In this document: in pieces, positions 7,587 to 15,782 of the stretch
Numbering within the stretch: the stretch's first letter is position 1
How the letters are laid out: each line of letters starts with the position of its first letter
DNA from: Balneolaceae bacterium
GTDB lineage: Bacteria; Bacteroidota; Rhodothermia; Balneolales; Balneolaceae
DNA: 38,858 bases
Direction: 5' to 3'
Assembly (NCBI GenBank): GCA_007693295.1
Contig: REDT01000166.1
Span: 1 to 38,858, forward strand
Program-made: the position numbers and the translations under genes
The notes under the pieces: model-generated
What the model was told of the DNA's origin: nothing
Databases searched by the model: none
What the model saw: the letters and a program-made list of their open reading frames with translations, nothing else

Positions 7587-8597
7587 TCAGAACTGAAACT
7601 GGAAATTGCCGGTCAGGCCGAACTGATCGTCTTGATTTTCACCAAACTGTCCAATCAGGTTAAGCTGAAAACTGATAAGAGTGGTAGCCTGATGATTCCA
7701 GCCTAAAATTATCCGATTGCTTGAATTATCCTGTAGATCAAACGATAGATAATCCCATCTTGCCAGCAATTGATCTTTTTCATTGAGGTTGTTCCCAATA
7801 GTAGTATAAAAGCCGGTAATCGTTTCCTCTGCGTTAAATCCAAGCCTGTCAAATTTGGATTGAAGAAATTCGATCGTGCCAAACCAAATATCCCCTTCGT
7901 ACTTCATAAATGCACCATAGAGGGTGCGGTCACCCATTGAGGTGATATTGGTATTTCCCACTTGTTCATTAACCGAGCTATTCAAAGCAGCATACACTCC
8001 AAAATCGAAAGCACCCTCATCCGTTTCAGCCGTGTAACCCAAACGCGCTGTGTACATAAACCGATTATCATTTGCTCTTTGCAGGCCATACCCGTTATAC
8101 ATACCAAACCAGTAGTTAAACCGGCCTGAATGCCCAATGGCTGTGAGACCTATTTCCCGTGTTTTCATCATCGAACCTACCAGTCGAGCACGGTTGATGA
8201 AATCCGTATCGCCGGGACTTAAATCAAGATCAGCACTTAAAAAGGGTTTAAAAGCACCGGCAACCAGTCGAAATTGTTCGGAAAAACGGTATCCCACCTG
8301 TGCGTCTATAATAGACGGACTATTTCTAAGTTCGAGTTGCAACCGGTAAACAAAATTGCTCTCCAGTTGTCCGCGCACATCCAGGCGCGTGGCTCCCAAC
8401 TCAAACCTGCGCCCGCCAATAAAGTTATCATCCTGAAATGAGAATACGCCAATCGATTGCAGCAGCATGCCAACCTGCAGCTGTTCCGTTTTCAGTCTTT
8501 GAGTCCAGTTTTCACCATCCGTTGCCGGTGCGTTCTGTGCAAGTCCTGTTGTAGCTGAAAGGAGAGCAATCAAGAAAATTAGTAAGAGCTTTTTCAT
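7587..8597 (-). CDS. Outer-membrane porin (OprP/OprO-like)
   Basis: A 336-residue exported beta-barrel protein. It has a signal peptide at residues 1-20 (MKKLLLIFLIALLSATTGLA), then alternating strands through the length (FELGATRLDVRGQLESNFVYRLQLEL, FRLVAGAFKPFLS), and ends in aromatic residues (GNFQFQF), as outer-membrane barrels do. The GAFKPFLSADL stretch followed by an NRARLV segment is typical of phosphate-selective porin O/P-type proteins of Bacteroidota. The true substrate is unknown. ATG at 8597, no Shine-Dalgarno. It is divergent from the metal ATPase gene, which might share regulation (see the mirrored 11-mer in the spacer). Confidence 0.82.
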   Translation of the reverse strand: MKKLLLIFLIALLSATTGLAQNAPATDGENWTQRLKTEQLQVGMLLQSIGVFSFQDDNFIGGRRFELGATRLDVRGQLESNFVYRLQLELRNSPSIIDAQVGYRFSEQFRLVAGAFKPFLSADLDLSPGDTDFINRARLVGSMMKTREIGLTAIGHSGRFNYWFGMYNGYGLQRANDNRFMYTARLGYTAETDEGAFDFGVYAALNSSVNEQVGNTNITSMGDRTLYGAFMKYEGDIWFGTIEFLQSKFDRLGFNAEETITGFYTTIGNNLNEKDQLLARWDYLSFDLQDNSSNRIILGWNHQATTLISFQLNLIGQFGENQDDQFGLTGNFQFQF

Positions 8598-8953
8598 AAT
8601 ATTTTTTGCAAATGGTTAGTTAAGTAATAAATCCCTATTTCACTTAAAAATAACTTAGAGCGATTAGATAGCGGCGTATTTATATACCCTAAAATATAGA
8701 TTTATGTGCATGAATGTCCAATCCAACATAAATTATAGCTATCCTATTCTGTTAAGAATTGAAACGTTATCAATAAAATCTCAATATTTATTTACATACT
8801 ATAAACCCTTTAATAGAGTAGATGGATATTGTATTTTTCAGATTAATCCGTTCTATGTTGACCACAAAAAAAGTCTCCCGATGAATGTAAACTTTCAATG
8901 CCGGATATTTAAATTTTTACAGTCGAAACAATTACTTAACTGTTTGTAAAAAT
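8598..8953. other. AT-rich divergent spacer with mirrored 11-mer
   Basis: No convincing gene; an 81-codon frame (8704-8949) is AT-rich and without family features. AGTTAAGTAAT (8618-8628) and its exact reverse complement ATTACTTAACT (8931-8941) lie near the two ends, about 21 nt from the porin start and 13 nt before the ATPase start. This position would suit operators of a shared regulator. Confidence 0.4.
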
Positions 8954-10885
8954 ATGTCGCATAACCACGCTCAGGGTCCAAACCAAATAGTGCTTACTTC
9001 CATTTGCGCTGCCAGCATGCTTTTGGGGGCCGTTGGTGAGTATACGGGTATATTCCCTGCAGAATGGGCCCTTCCTTTCTACATTATTTCATATCTGAGC
9101 GGAGGTTATTATGGGTTTACTGACACTATAAAACATCTGCGAAGTTTTGAACTCAATATCGATTTCCTGATGATTTCTGCGGCTATAGGTGCTGCAATTC
9201 TGGGACAGTGGATAGAGGGTGCAATCCTGCTCTTCCTGTTTTCACTGAGCGGTGCTCTTGAAAGCTATGCGCTTGGTAAAAGCCGAAATGCCATCCACTC
9301 ACTTCTCAAACTTCGCCCAAGCCAGGCTCTGTTGCGAAAACCTGACGGCAGTGAGGAGAAAGTTCCTGTAGAACAGCTTAAAGTCGGTGAGATCGTAATC
9401 ATACGTCCGGGGGAACATATCCCCATTGATGGTGAAATTGTTAAAGGTCAAACAACCATCGATCAGTCTGCAATTACCGGAGAGAGTATTCCTGTAGCGA
9501 AAGAAACCGGCGATGAGGTTTTTGCTGCAACACTGAATGAGAACGGTGTAATCGAGATTCGTGTAACCAAACCCGCAGAAGATACCACGCTTGCAAAAAT
9601 TATCGCACTGGTCGAGAGTGCTCAAAAAAATAAAGCTAAAACCCAGCGTTTTCTCGAAACCTTTGAGCCGCGATACGCAATCAGCGTAGTTGTCGCCGTG
9701 ATTCTGCTTATTTTCATACCCTGGCTGGTATTTGATCACGATTTCGACTCCACTTTTTATCGCGCAATGACCGTTTTGGTTGTAGCTTCTCCATGCGCAT
9801 TAATCATAAGTACGCCGGCGTCTATTATTTCTGCCATCGCCAATGGAGCCAAAAACGGCATCCTTTTTAAAGGAGGGGTTCATGTAGAACAGACTGTAGG
9901 CATTAACACCATCGCTTTTGATAAAACGGGCACACTTACAATCGGAAAACCGCAGGTAACCGGTGCATACGCATTAGACCGTAAAAATGGCCGTTTTTCC
10001 GATGAACCAACCGATTTAAATCATCTTATAGCAGTTGCAGCAGGGTGTGAACAACACTCAGAACATCACCTGGCTGAGGCCATTCTGCAACATGCGGCCT
10101 CTATGAATATTACCCCCTACAAGGTAGATGAAATGCATTCAACGCCGGGACAGGGAGTTAAAGCAAGATATAATGGGAAAGTAGTCTCTGTAGGTAATAA
10201 AAAGCTCTTTTCAGACCGGCTGCCTGATTGGGATCCTGCTGTTTCACAGAGAGCAGACGAGTTAAGAAAATCGGGCAAAACTGTCGTTTATGTTGTGGAA
10301 AACAACCAACCCCTCGGTTTGATTGCCCTGGCTGATGAGGTGCGGCCAAAAGCCAAGGAAACCATTGGCAGGTTGCGAAAACTGGGCATCAAAAAGATAG
10401 TAATGCTTACCGGTGATAATCGTGGCGTTGCAGAAAGTATTGCCAATCAACTGAATATTGATGAAATTCATGCTGAACTTCTACCCCAACAGAAAGTTGA
10501 AATCATTGAAAAACTAAAAAAAGACGGAACGGTAGCAATGGTCGGGGATGGTGTAAACGACGCCCCGGCACTGGCTGTTAGCGACCTTGGCATTGCCATG
10601 GGAGCCGCCGGAACCGATGTTGCTTTGGAAACAGCCGACATCGTTTTGATGGGTGATGATCTCACTAAACTCCCTTACCTGATCTGGCTCTCAAGAAAGT
10701 CGAAGCAGATCGTTTGGCAAAACATTATTTTCAGCCTGGCCGTGATCGTCATGCTTCTTTTTGGTGTCTTCCTTATTGATCTTCCGCTCACTCTGGGTGT
10801 AATTGGCCACGAGGGAAGTACACTGCTGGTGGTATTAAACGGCCTGAGACTATTGAAAAAAGGTGACCTGACAGATATTATATAA
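8954..10885 (+). CDS. P1B-type heavy-metal-transporting ATPase (P1B-4-like)
   Basis: An inner-membrane ATP-driven exporter of divalent transition metals. The 643-residue protein has no N-terminal HMA domain and starts almost directly with membrane helices. Actuator motif TGES near residue 175; transmembrane metal site SPC (Cys281 in ASPCALIISTP); phosphorylated Asp323 in DKTGTLT; TGDN and GDGVNDAPAL in the P domain. In TM8 it has His619 in HEGSTLLVVLNGLRLL. SPC together with a HEG(G/S)T helix is the hallmark of subgroup P1B-4 (Co, Zn, Cd or Fe exporters). Where most family members have SEHP in the nucleotide domain, this one reads SEHH (His371-His372). The specific metal cannot be decided. 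ATG 8954, no Shine-Dalgarno. Confidence 0.92.
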   Translation: MSHNHAQGPNQIVLTSICAASMLLGAVGEYTGIFPAEWALPFYIISYLSGGYYGFTDTIKHLRSFELNIDFLMISAAIGAAILGQWIEGAILLFLFSLSGALESYALGKSRNAIHSLLKLRPSQALLRKPDGSEEKVPVEQLKVGEIVIIRPGEHIPIDGEIVKGQTTIDQSAITGESIPVAKETGDEVFAATLNENGVIEIRVTKPAEDTTLAKIIALVESAQKNKAKTQRFLETFEPRYAISVVVAVILLIFIPWLVFDHDFDSTFYRAMTVLVVASPCALIISTPASIISAIANGAKNGILFKGGVHVEQTVGINTIAFDKTGTLTIGKPQVTGAYALDRKNGRFSDEPTDLNHLIAVAAGCEQHSEHHLAEAILQHAASMNITPYKVDEMHSTPGQGVKARYNGKVVSVGNKKLFSDRLPDWDPAVSQRADELRKSGKTVVYVVENNQPLGLIALADEVRPKAKETIGRLRKLGIKKIVMLTGDNRGVAESIANQLNIDEIHAELLPQQKVEIIEKLKKDGTVAMVGDGVNDAPALAVSDLGIAMGAAGTDVALETADIVLMGDDLTKLPYLIWLSRKSKQIVWQNIIFSLAVIVMLLFGVFLIDLPLTLGVIGHEGSTLLVVLNGLRLLKKGDLTDII

Positions 10886-10940
10886 ATGAGTTTCAACTCA
10901 ATTTTAAATACGGAGTATTCACACTTAACAAATTCTATAT

Positions 10941-12518
10941 ATGCCATTAATTATTAGATATGTTCTGCTCATTATACTTTTCTTCACCACCGGAATTAGC
11001 CAAACCGACCATGACATCCTGATCATCAACGGGAAAGTTCTCGACGGCACGGGAAATCCCTGGTACAAAACGGATATTGCGATTCAGGGCAACCAAATTG
11101 TTGCAATGGGTGAACTTCAAAACCACACAGCAAAGCGAATCATTGATGCCTCCGGCCTCTATATTGCGCCGGGCTTTATCGACACCCACTCTCATGCAGC
11201 CGGCGGACTCTCAACGCAAGAGCTGAGTGCAGCCCGACCCCAGCTGGCGCAGGGCATCACTACAGTAGTTGTAAATCCGGATGGTGGCGGAGCTGTGGAC
11301 TTGATTCGCCAACAGGAAGAACTGACAGAACATGGGCTGGGGATAAATGTAGCCCAAATGGTTCCTCATGGCTCCATCCGCAGAGAAGTGATAGGGATGG
11401 ACGATCGGACACCCACTCACTCAGAACTTGATGAGATGAAGAGACTTATTGAAGAGGGGATGAAAGCCGGGGCTGTAGGGATGTCGACCGGGCTTTTTTA
11501 TGCACCTGCAAGTTATTCAGAAACAGAAGAGATTATCGAACTGGCCAAAATTGTACATCAGTACAACGGCGTTCATCAAAGTCATATCCGTGATGAGTCT
11601 GACTACACAATCGGTGTTGTAAATGCGGTGCAGGAGATCATTGATATATCTGAAGCGACGGGTATTGTTGGAATCGTTTCTCACATCAAAGCTCTAGGTC
11701 CAAATGTATGGGGAAAGTCGGAACAGATCGTGAAACTGATTAACGATGCCCGTGATGTGAATGAACTGCAAATCTTTGCTGATCAATATCCCTATGAAGC
11801 TTCGGCTACAGGTCTGATGGCTGCACTGGTACCCCGATGGGCAACAGCCGGCGGCAGATCAGCTTTTTTGGAGCGGCTGGATGAGGAAGAGACCCGCCTC
11901 TCCATTATGATGGAGATGGAAGAGAACCTGGTTCGAAGAGGTGGTGCTGATCGCATTGTGATGCGGCATGTATCTTTCAATAGCGATTATGAAGGGGTAT
12001 CACTCGAAGAAATTGCTTCGAAAAAAAATCTTACGGCCGTTGAGGCAGCACTTGAACTATTAAAGCTTGGATCTCCCGGCATCGTCTCTTTTAATATGCA
12101 TCCCGATGACGTAGAGCACTTCATGAAGCAGCCATGGACCATGACAGCTTCTGACGGCAGCTACGTTGCAAAAGGCGATGGTGTACCTCACCCCAGGAAT
12201 TATGGCTCATTTCCGCGGAAAATTCACGAGTATGTATTTGAAAGAGGCGTAAACGATCTTGCCTCGGCTATTCGCGGCATGACTTCCCTGCCGGCAACCG
12301 TTTACCGGTTAAACGATCGCGGACTGCTGCGGCCCGGTTTTAAGAGTGACATTGTCATCTTCGATTCGCAGAAGATTAGAGATACCGCCACTTTTACCGA
12401 TCCTCATCAACTTTCGGAAGGATTGATATATGTAATTGTGAACGGTGTGCCGGTGATCGATAATGAGGAACAAACCGGCTTGCTGCCAGGTGAAATCCTG
12501 AAAAGAGTTGACCGATAA
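10941..12518 (+). CDS. Secreted amidohydrolase, N-acyl-D-amino-acid deacylase family
   Basis: A 525-residue metal-dependent amidohydrolase. An N-terminal hydrophobic signal sequence (residues 1-20) is followed by the small beta domain (ILIINGKVLDGTG) and the first metal-binding His pair (GFIDTHSHAAG). A TIM-barrel follows with GMSTGLFYAP, the His in VHQSHIRDE, SHIKALG and TASDGS (probable Asp metal ligand), then the closing beta domain (RPGFKSDIVIFD). This order is that of D-aminoacylases and N-acyl-D-Glu/Asp deacylases, which release the D-amino acid from N-acyl derivatives. The exact acyl substrate is not predictable. It lies 55 nt downstream of the ATPase gene and 124 nt before the next peptidase gene. 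With an exported peptidase next door, a role in periplasmic peptide salvage is plausible. Confidence 0.87.
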   Translation: MPLIIRYVLLIILFFTTGISQTDHDILIINGKVLDGTGNPWYKTDIAIQGNQIVAMGELQNHTAKRIIDASGLYIAPGFIDTHSHAAGGLSTQELSAARPQLAQGITTVVVNPDGGGAVDLIRQQEELTEHGLGINVAQMVPHGSIRREVIGMDDRTPTHSELDEMKRLIEEGMKAGAVGMSTGLFYAPASYSETEEIIELAKIVHQYNGVHQSHIRDESDYTIGVVNAVQEIIDISEATGIVGIVSHIKALGPNVWGKSEQIVKLINDARDVNELQIFADQYPYEASATGLMAALVPRWATAGGRSAFLERLDEEETRLSIMMEMEENLVRRGGADRIVMRHVSFNSDYEGVSLEEIASKKNLTAVEAALELLKLGSPGIVSFNMHPDDVEHFMKQPWTMTASDGSYVAKGDGVPHPRNYGSFPRKIHEYVFERGVNDLASAIRGMTSLPATVYRLNDRGLLRPGFKSDIVIFDSQKIRDTATFTDPHQLSEGLIYVIVNGVPVIDNEEQTGLLPGEILKRVDR

Positions 12519-12642
12519 TCGACTTATCTGAGATGAGTGGTAAACTCAAAATCTGAAAATGACTTTGAATTGCATTAAAGAGTCAATACTATATTAAAAT
12601 CGTTGCCCAAAAGCATCATACCAAAGCTCTACCCCCTTAGCC

Positions 12643-14874
12643 ATGCGCATACATCTGTTTACGTACCTTATCATAGGCTTTTTATTTCTTTCTGCAAATT
12701 CCGCCATTGCACAGAGTGAGCAACAGGTTTACCAAAGCCTGCAGCATGCCCTCTTTTCATCCGGCCAGTTAAGTGGTGAGCGCGGCCCGCAAAATGTTAC
12801 CTGGATTGAAGGAGGCGAGCGATACTCATACATGGAACAAAACCCCCGAACAGGAAGCACCAAAATCAGAGTTTACAATCCACAAACCGAACAGGATGAA
12901 CTGATTTTTAACACCGCCGAGCACCTGTTTCCCGGAACGAATTATGATTTCCAATTCCGTTCGTTCCAATGGTCGGCAGATTTTGACTACCTGGTATTTC
13001 AGACAAACTTTACCCCGATTTATCGTTATTCAGGTACTTCCGACTATTACTACTACTCTCTGGCAGATGGAACATTAGAGCTCATCGCTGAAGATGCATT
13101 TACTGCAGAACTCTCCCCCAACGGCCAAAAAGTGGCCTATCACAGAGATGGCGAAATGCTTGTATTTGATTTGAACAGCGCTGAAGAGACACAACTTACA
13201 TTTGATGCAGATGATCACTTCTATAACGGACGTTTTGGATGGGTTTATGAGGAAGAGTTTGGCCTGGTACAGGCTTGGAGCTGGTCGCACGACAGTAAGT
13301 ACATTGCATTTTGGCAAAGTGATGAACGCCACGTAAAACGATTTATATCCACTGATTATGAAGGCAGCCATCCTGAATACACCGACATCCCCTATCCAAA
13401 AGTAGGTGATGAAAACCCGACGGTAAAAATTGGAGTAATTGAGGTAGCAACCGGGAACAGAGAGTGGATGGATCTGGATTTGGATGAGGGTTTAATCCCC
13501 AGGCTCTACTGGACTAGCAATAGTGAAGAACTGGCGGTTGTTTGGATGAACCGCCAACAGAACCATCTCAAACTCCATTTCTTTGATGTTACAGATGGTA
13601 GCGGCCACATGGTAATGGAAGAGAGATCAGACCATGGCTGGATTGATCTGTTTGATTTTTTTGCAGGGATAGACCACTACTTCTTTTTTCCCGACGATCG
13701 CGATGAGTTTCTGTGGATATCCGACAGGGACGGGTTTAAGCATCTTTATCGCTACAACTATGATGGCAAGCTGATCAACCAGGTAACCGCAGGAGAGTGG
13801 CAGGTAACCAATGTATTTGCGGTCAACTCAGAGCGGGGCCGTATTTACTACGAGTCCACAGAGGAGAGTCCTCTTGAAAGACATCTTTACTCCATACGGT
13901 TTGACGGATCGGAAAAAGTTCAATATACGGAACAACCGGGAAGGCACTCCTTCAGCATGGGCCCCGATGGACGTTTCTTTATCGATACCTGGTCGAATGT
14001 TGAAACCCCAACCCAGGTTGAACTCCGCACGACAGATGATGGAGGTAAAAAGCTTAAAAAGCTGGTTGATAACAAATCTGTATCCGAATACATCCGGCAG
14101 TATGAATACTCTCACCGTGAACTCTTCACCTTTACCACCTCCTATGGATTGGATCTGGATGGATATTTGGTTAAACCCGTAAATTTTGACCCTGAGAAAC
14201 CTCACCCCCTTATTTTAATGGTTTATGGCGGACCCAGTTCACAGGGCGTGTATAATCAGTTTGAAACCAACGCCTGGGTTCAATATCTAACCCAGCAAGG
14301 GTATATTATTGCAAATGTGAACAATCGCGGTTCAGGCGGATATGGCCGGGACTTTGAAAAATCGGTTTACAAACAGCTGGGTATTTTGGAGGCCGAAGAC
14401 TTTGCCGAGACGGCGAACTATCTTGCATCATACGATTGGGTTGACAAAAGCAGAATGGGCATTCGGGGACACAGCTACGGCGGGTACATGGCGGCGCTGA
14501 CCATGGTGCTTCACCCGAGGGTGTTTCGCGTGGGGCTGGTGGGTGCACCGGTAACCGATTGGCGTCTATACGACACAATCTACACAGAGCGCTATATGGG
14601 ATTGCTGGAAGAGAATGAAGAGAACTACATCAACAGCTCAGTAATGGCACATGCACAGTTCCTCCAGGGAAGTATGCTGGTGGCCCACTCCTCGATGGAT
14701 GAGAACGTCCATATCCAAAACACCATGCAGATGATTACCGCATTCACCAACACCGGCAAAGATGTGGATCTCAGAATCTACCCTCCCGGAGCTCATGGCG
14801 TAGCCTATAACCAGCAGAGTTATCTCTTACTTCACCAGGTGTATACCAACTATTTGAACAGGCATCTTAAGTAG
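12643..14874 (+). CDS. Exported prolyl dipeptidyl peptidase, S9B (DPP-IV) family
   Basis: A 743-residue serine peptidase expected to remove Xaa-Pro dipeptides from peptide N-termini in the periplasm. Signal peptide residues 1-23. Residues about 40-480 form the beta-propeller, including YEEEFG (near residue 204), equivalent to the double-Glu motif that anchors the substrate N-terminus in DPP-IV. The C-terminal alpha/beta hydrolase carries YGGPSSQ, the nucleophile Ser611 in GHSYGGY, Asp686 in MDENVH and His718 in GAHGV, so the triad is intact. Length fits the family. Start ATG 12643 gives the signal peptide; no Shine-Dalgarno. Confidence 0.93.
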   Translation: MRIHLFTYLIIGFLFLSANSAIAQSEQQVYQSLQHALFSSGQLSGERGPQNVTWIEGGERYSYMEQNPRTGSTKIRVYNPQTEQDELIFNTAEHLFPGTNYDFQFRSFQWSADFDYLVFQTNFTPIYRYSGTSDYYYYSLADGTLELIAEDAFTAELSPNGQKVAYHRDGEMLVFDLNSAEETQLTFDADDHFYNGRFGWVYEEEFGLVQAWSWSHDSKYIAFWQSDERHVKRFISTDYEGSHPEYTDIPYPKVGDENPTVKIGVIEVATGNREWMDLDLDEGLIPRLYWTSNSEELAVVWMNRQQNHLKLHFFDVTDGSGHMVMEERSDHGWIDLFDFFAGIDHYFFFPDDRDEFLWISDRDGFKHLYRYNYDGKLINQVTAGEWQVTNVFAVNSERGRIYYESTEESPLERHLYSIRFDGSEKVQYTEQPGRHSFSMGPDGRFFIDTWSNVETPTQVELRTTDDGGKKLKKLVDNKSVSEYIRQYEYSHRELFTFTTSYGLDLDGYLVKPVNFDPEKPHPLILMVYGGPSSQGVYNQFETNAWVQYLTQQGYIIANVNNRGSGGYGRDFEKSVYKQLGILEAEDFAETANYLASYDWVDKSRMGIRGHSYGGYMAALTMVLHPRVFRVGLVGAPVTDWRLYDTIYTERYMGLLEENEENYINSSVMAHAQFLQGSMLVAHSSMDENVHIQNTMQMITAFTNTGKDVDLRIYPPGAHGVAYNQQSYLLLHQVYTNYLNRHLK

Positions 14875-14902
14875 GCGTCAGTTCCAGTTAAGAGCTGATT
14901 CA

Positions 14903-14920
14903 TCCCGAAAACCTTCGGGA
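14903..14920. repeat. Short hairpin downstream of the S9 peptidase gene
   Basis: TCCCGAA (14903-14909) pairs with TTCGGGA (14914-14920) around a 4-nt loop, 28 nt after the stop codon. No T-tract follows, so termination is uncertain. It is the first of several palindromes that fill the 14875-15326 spacer, in which I see no gene. Confidence 0.5.
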
Positions 14921-15035
14921 CCCTTCGAAGCTACTGTGTGTAAACATTTTTTAAAAATTTGCAAAAAATGAACTTTAACAAAATCTTACACATATGAGTG
15001 GAGATTCTTTGGCATAGCCATCCCTACGGGGCGAA

Positions 15036-15062
15036 CCCCAGCCAGAAAAACACTGACTGGGG
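15036..15062. repeat. Imperfect hairpin
   Basis: CCCCAG (15036-15041) pairs with CTGGGG (15057-15062), and after one mismatch CAG (15043-15045) pairs with CTG (15053-15055). It follows a GCCATCCCTACGGGG stretch. Part of the repeat cluster. Confidence 0.5.
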
Positions 15063-15081
15063 CCTCAGAAAGACAATCACC

Positions 15082-15154
15082 ATTTCAAGGAAAAAGGGCA
15101 GGCGAGACAAAGCCGTCGGCATTGTCTCGCCTGCCCTTTCCTCTTATTTGAAAT
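15082..15154. repeat. Long perfect 18-bp hairpin with outer arms
   Basis: The arms 15093-15110 and 15122-15139 (AAAGGGCAGGCGAGACAA and its exact complement) form an 18-bp stem with an 11-nt loop. The 7-nt outer arms 15082-15088 and 15148-15154 (ATTTCAA/TTGAAAT) extend it. It could work as a terminator on either strand, with short A/T runs at the edges, but its size suggests a palindromic dispersed repeat. Confidence 0.65.
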
Positions 15155-15170
15155 CATGTCATGCTGACGA

Positions 15171-15196
15171 ATCCCGACAATGCTTTTTGTCGGGAT
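15171..15196. repeat. Perfect 10-bp hairpin
   Basis: ATCCCGACAA (15171-15180) pairs with TTGTCGGGAT (15187-15196) with a 6-nt loop. It is set in a TGTCATGCTGACGAA...GAGGAAGTATCTCC context, which is a widespread repeat context in bacteria (from memory). Confidence 0.6.
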
Positions 15197-15326
15197 GAGG
15201 AAGTATCTCCTTTTTCTATATCCAAATGTGTCCACACGGTAGCTTTCGAAGGGGGCAATGGGGGATGAAAAGAAATGCTTTTGATACTAAAAAAAGACTA
15301 TTCGAATCAAATATAACTGCTTTAAA

Positions 15327-15773
15327 ATGAAACCCATGCAAAAACCCAATCCGGATATTATGCGAGCCGCAATTGAAGTTGCAGAGGCAAATCAAACACC
15401 TTTTGGAGCAGCACTCTCCATGGGTAATGAGATTTTTGTGACGGCGGCCAATCAAACCAAAGAGCTGTTTGACCCAACGGCCCATGCCGAGATCATGGCC
15501 ATTCGTAAACTGGCAGATCACCTGAAGAGAACCAACCTCTCCGGTTTCACTCTTTATACCACATGCGAACCCTGCCCGATGTGTATGAGTGCGGCAATTT
15601 GGGCTAAAGTGGATACCCTCTTTTATGGCTGCTCAATTCCGGACATTCGTGTTTTTACAAATCAGATTGATATGAGAGCTGAAAAACTTAATACTAAAAG
15701 TTTTCACCGGGTAGCCATTCAGGGCAATGTATTGAAGAGTGAGTGCATAAATCTTTTGAAAAAATTTTACTGA
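15327..15773 (+). CDS. Nucleoside/guanine deaminase of the cytidine-deaminase fold
   Basis: A 148-residue cytoplasmic zinc deaminase. The zinc site is complete: His53 and catalytic Glu55 in HAEIMAI, Cys83 and Cys86 in CEPCPMCMSA. The sequence resembles guanine deaminases of the GuaD type (guanine to xanthine) more than tRNA adenosine deaminases, because of the TTCEPCPMCMSAAIWA context, the short length and the C-terminal segment. TadA-like activity cannot be excluded. A second ATG three codons later is possible. It is convergent with the potassium-channel gene, 9 nt apart. Confidence 0.85.
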   Translation: MKPMQKPNPDIMRAAIEVAEANQTPFGAALSMGNEIFVTAANQTKELFDPTAHAEIMAIRKLADHLKRTNLSGFTLYTTCEPCPMCMSAAIWAKVDTLFYGCSIPDIRVFTNQIDMRAEKLNTKSFHRVAIQGNVLKSECINLLKKFY

Positions 15774-15782
15774 ATCTTCCGA

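Noticed and set aside
8704-8949. 81-codon plus-strand frame before the metal ATPase
   Set aside because: AT-rich composition, no recognisable domain and it overlaps the mirrored 11-mer; more likely spacer.
13811-14205. Frames of 123 and 125 codons inside the S9 peptidase gene
   Set aside because: Shadow frames of a well-conserved gene; no motif of their own.
14998-15198. 66-codon frame in the hairpin cluster
   Set aside because: It reads straight through three hairpins of the repeat cluster; coding is improbable.
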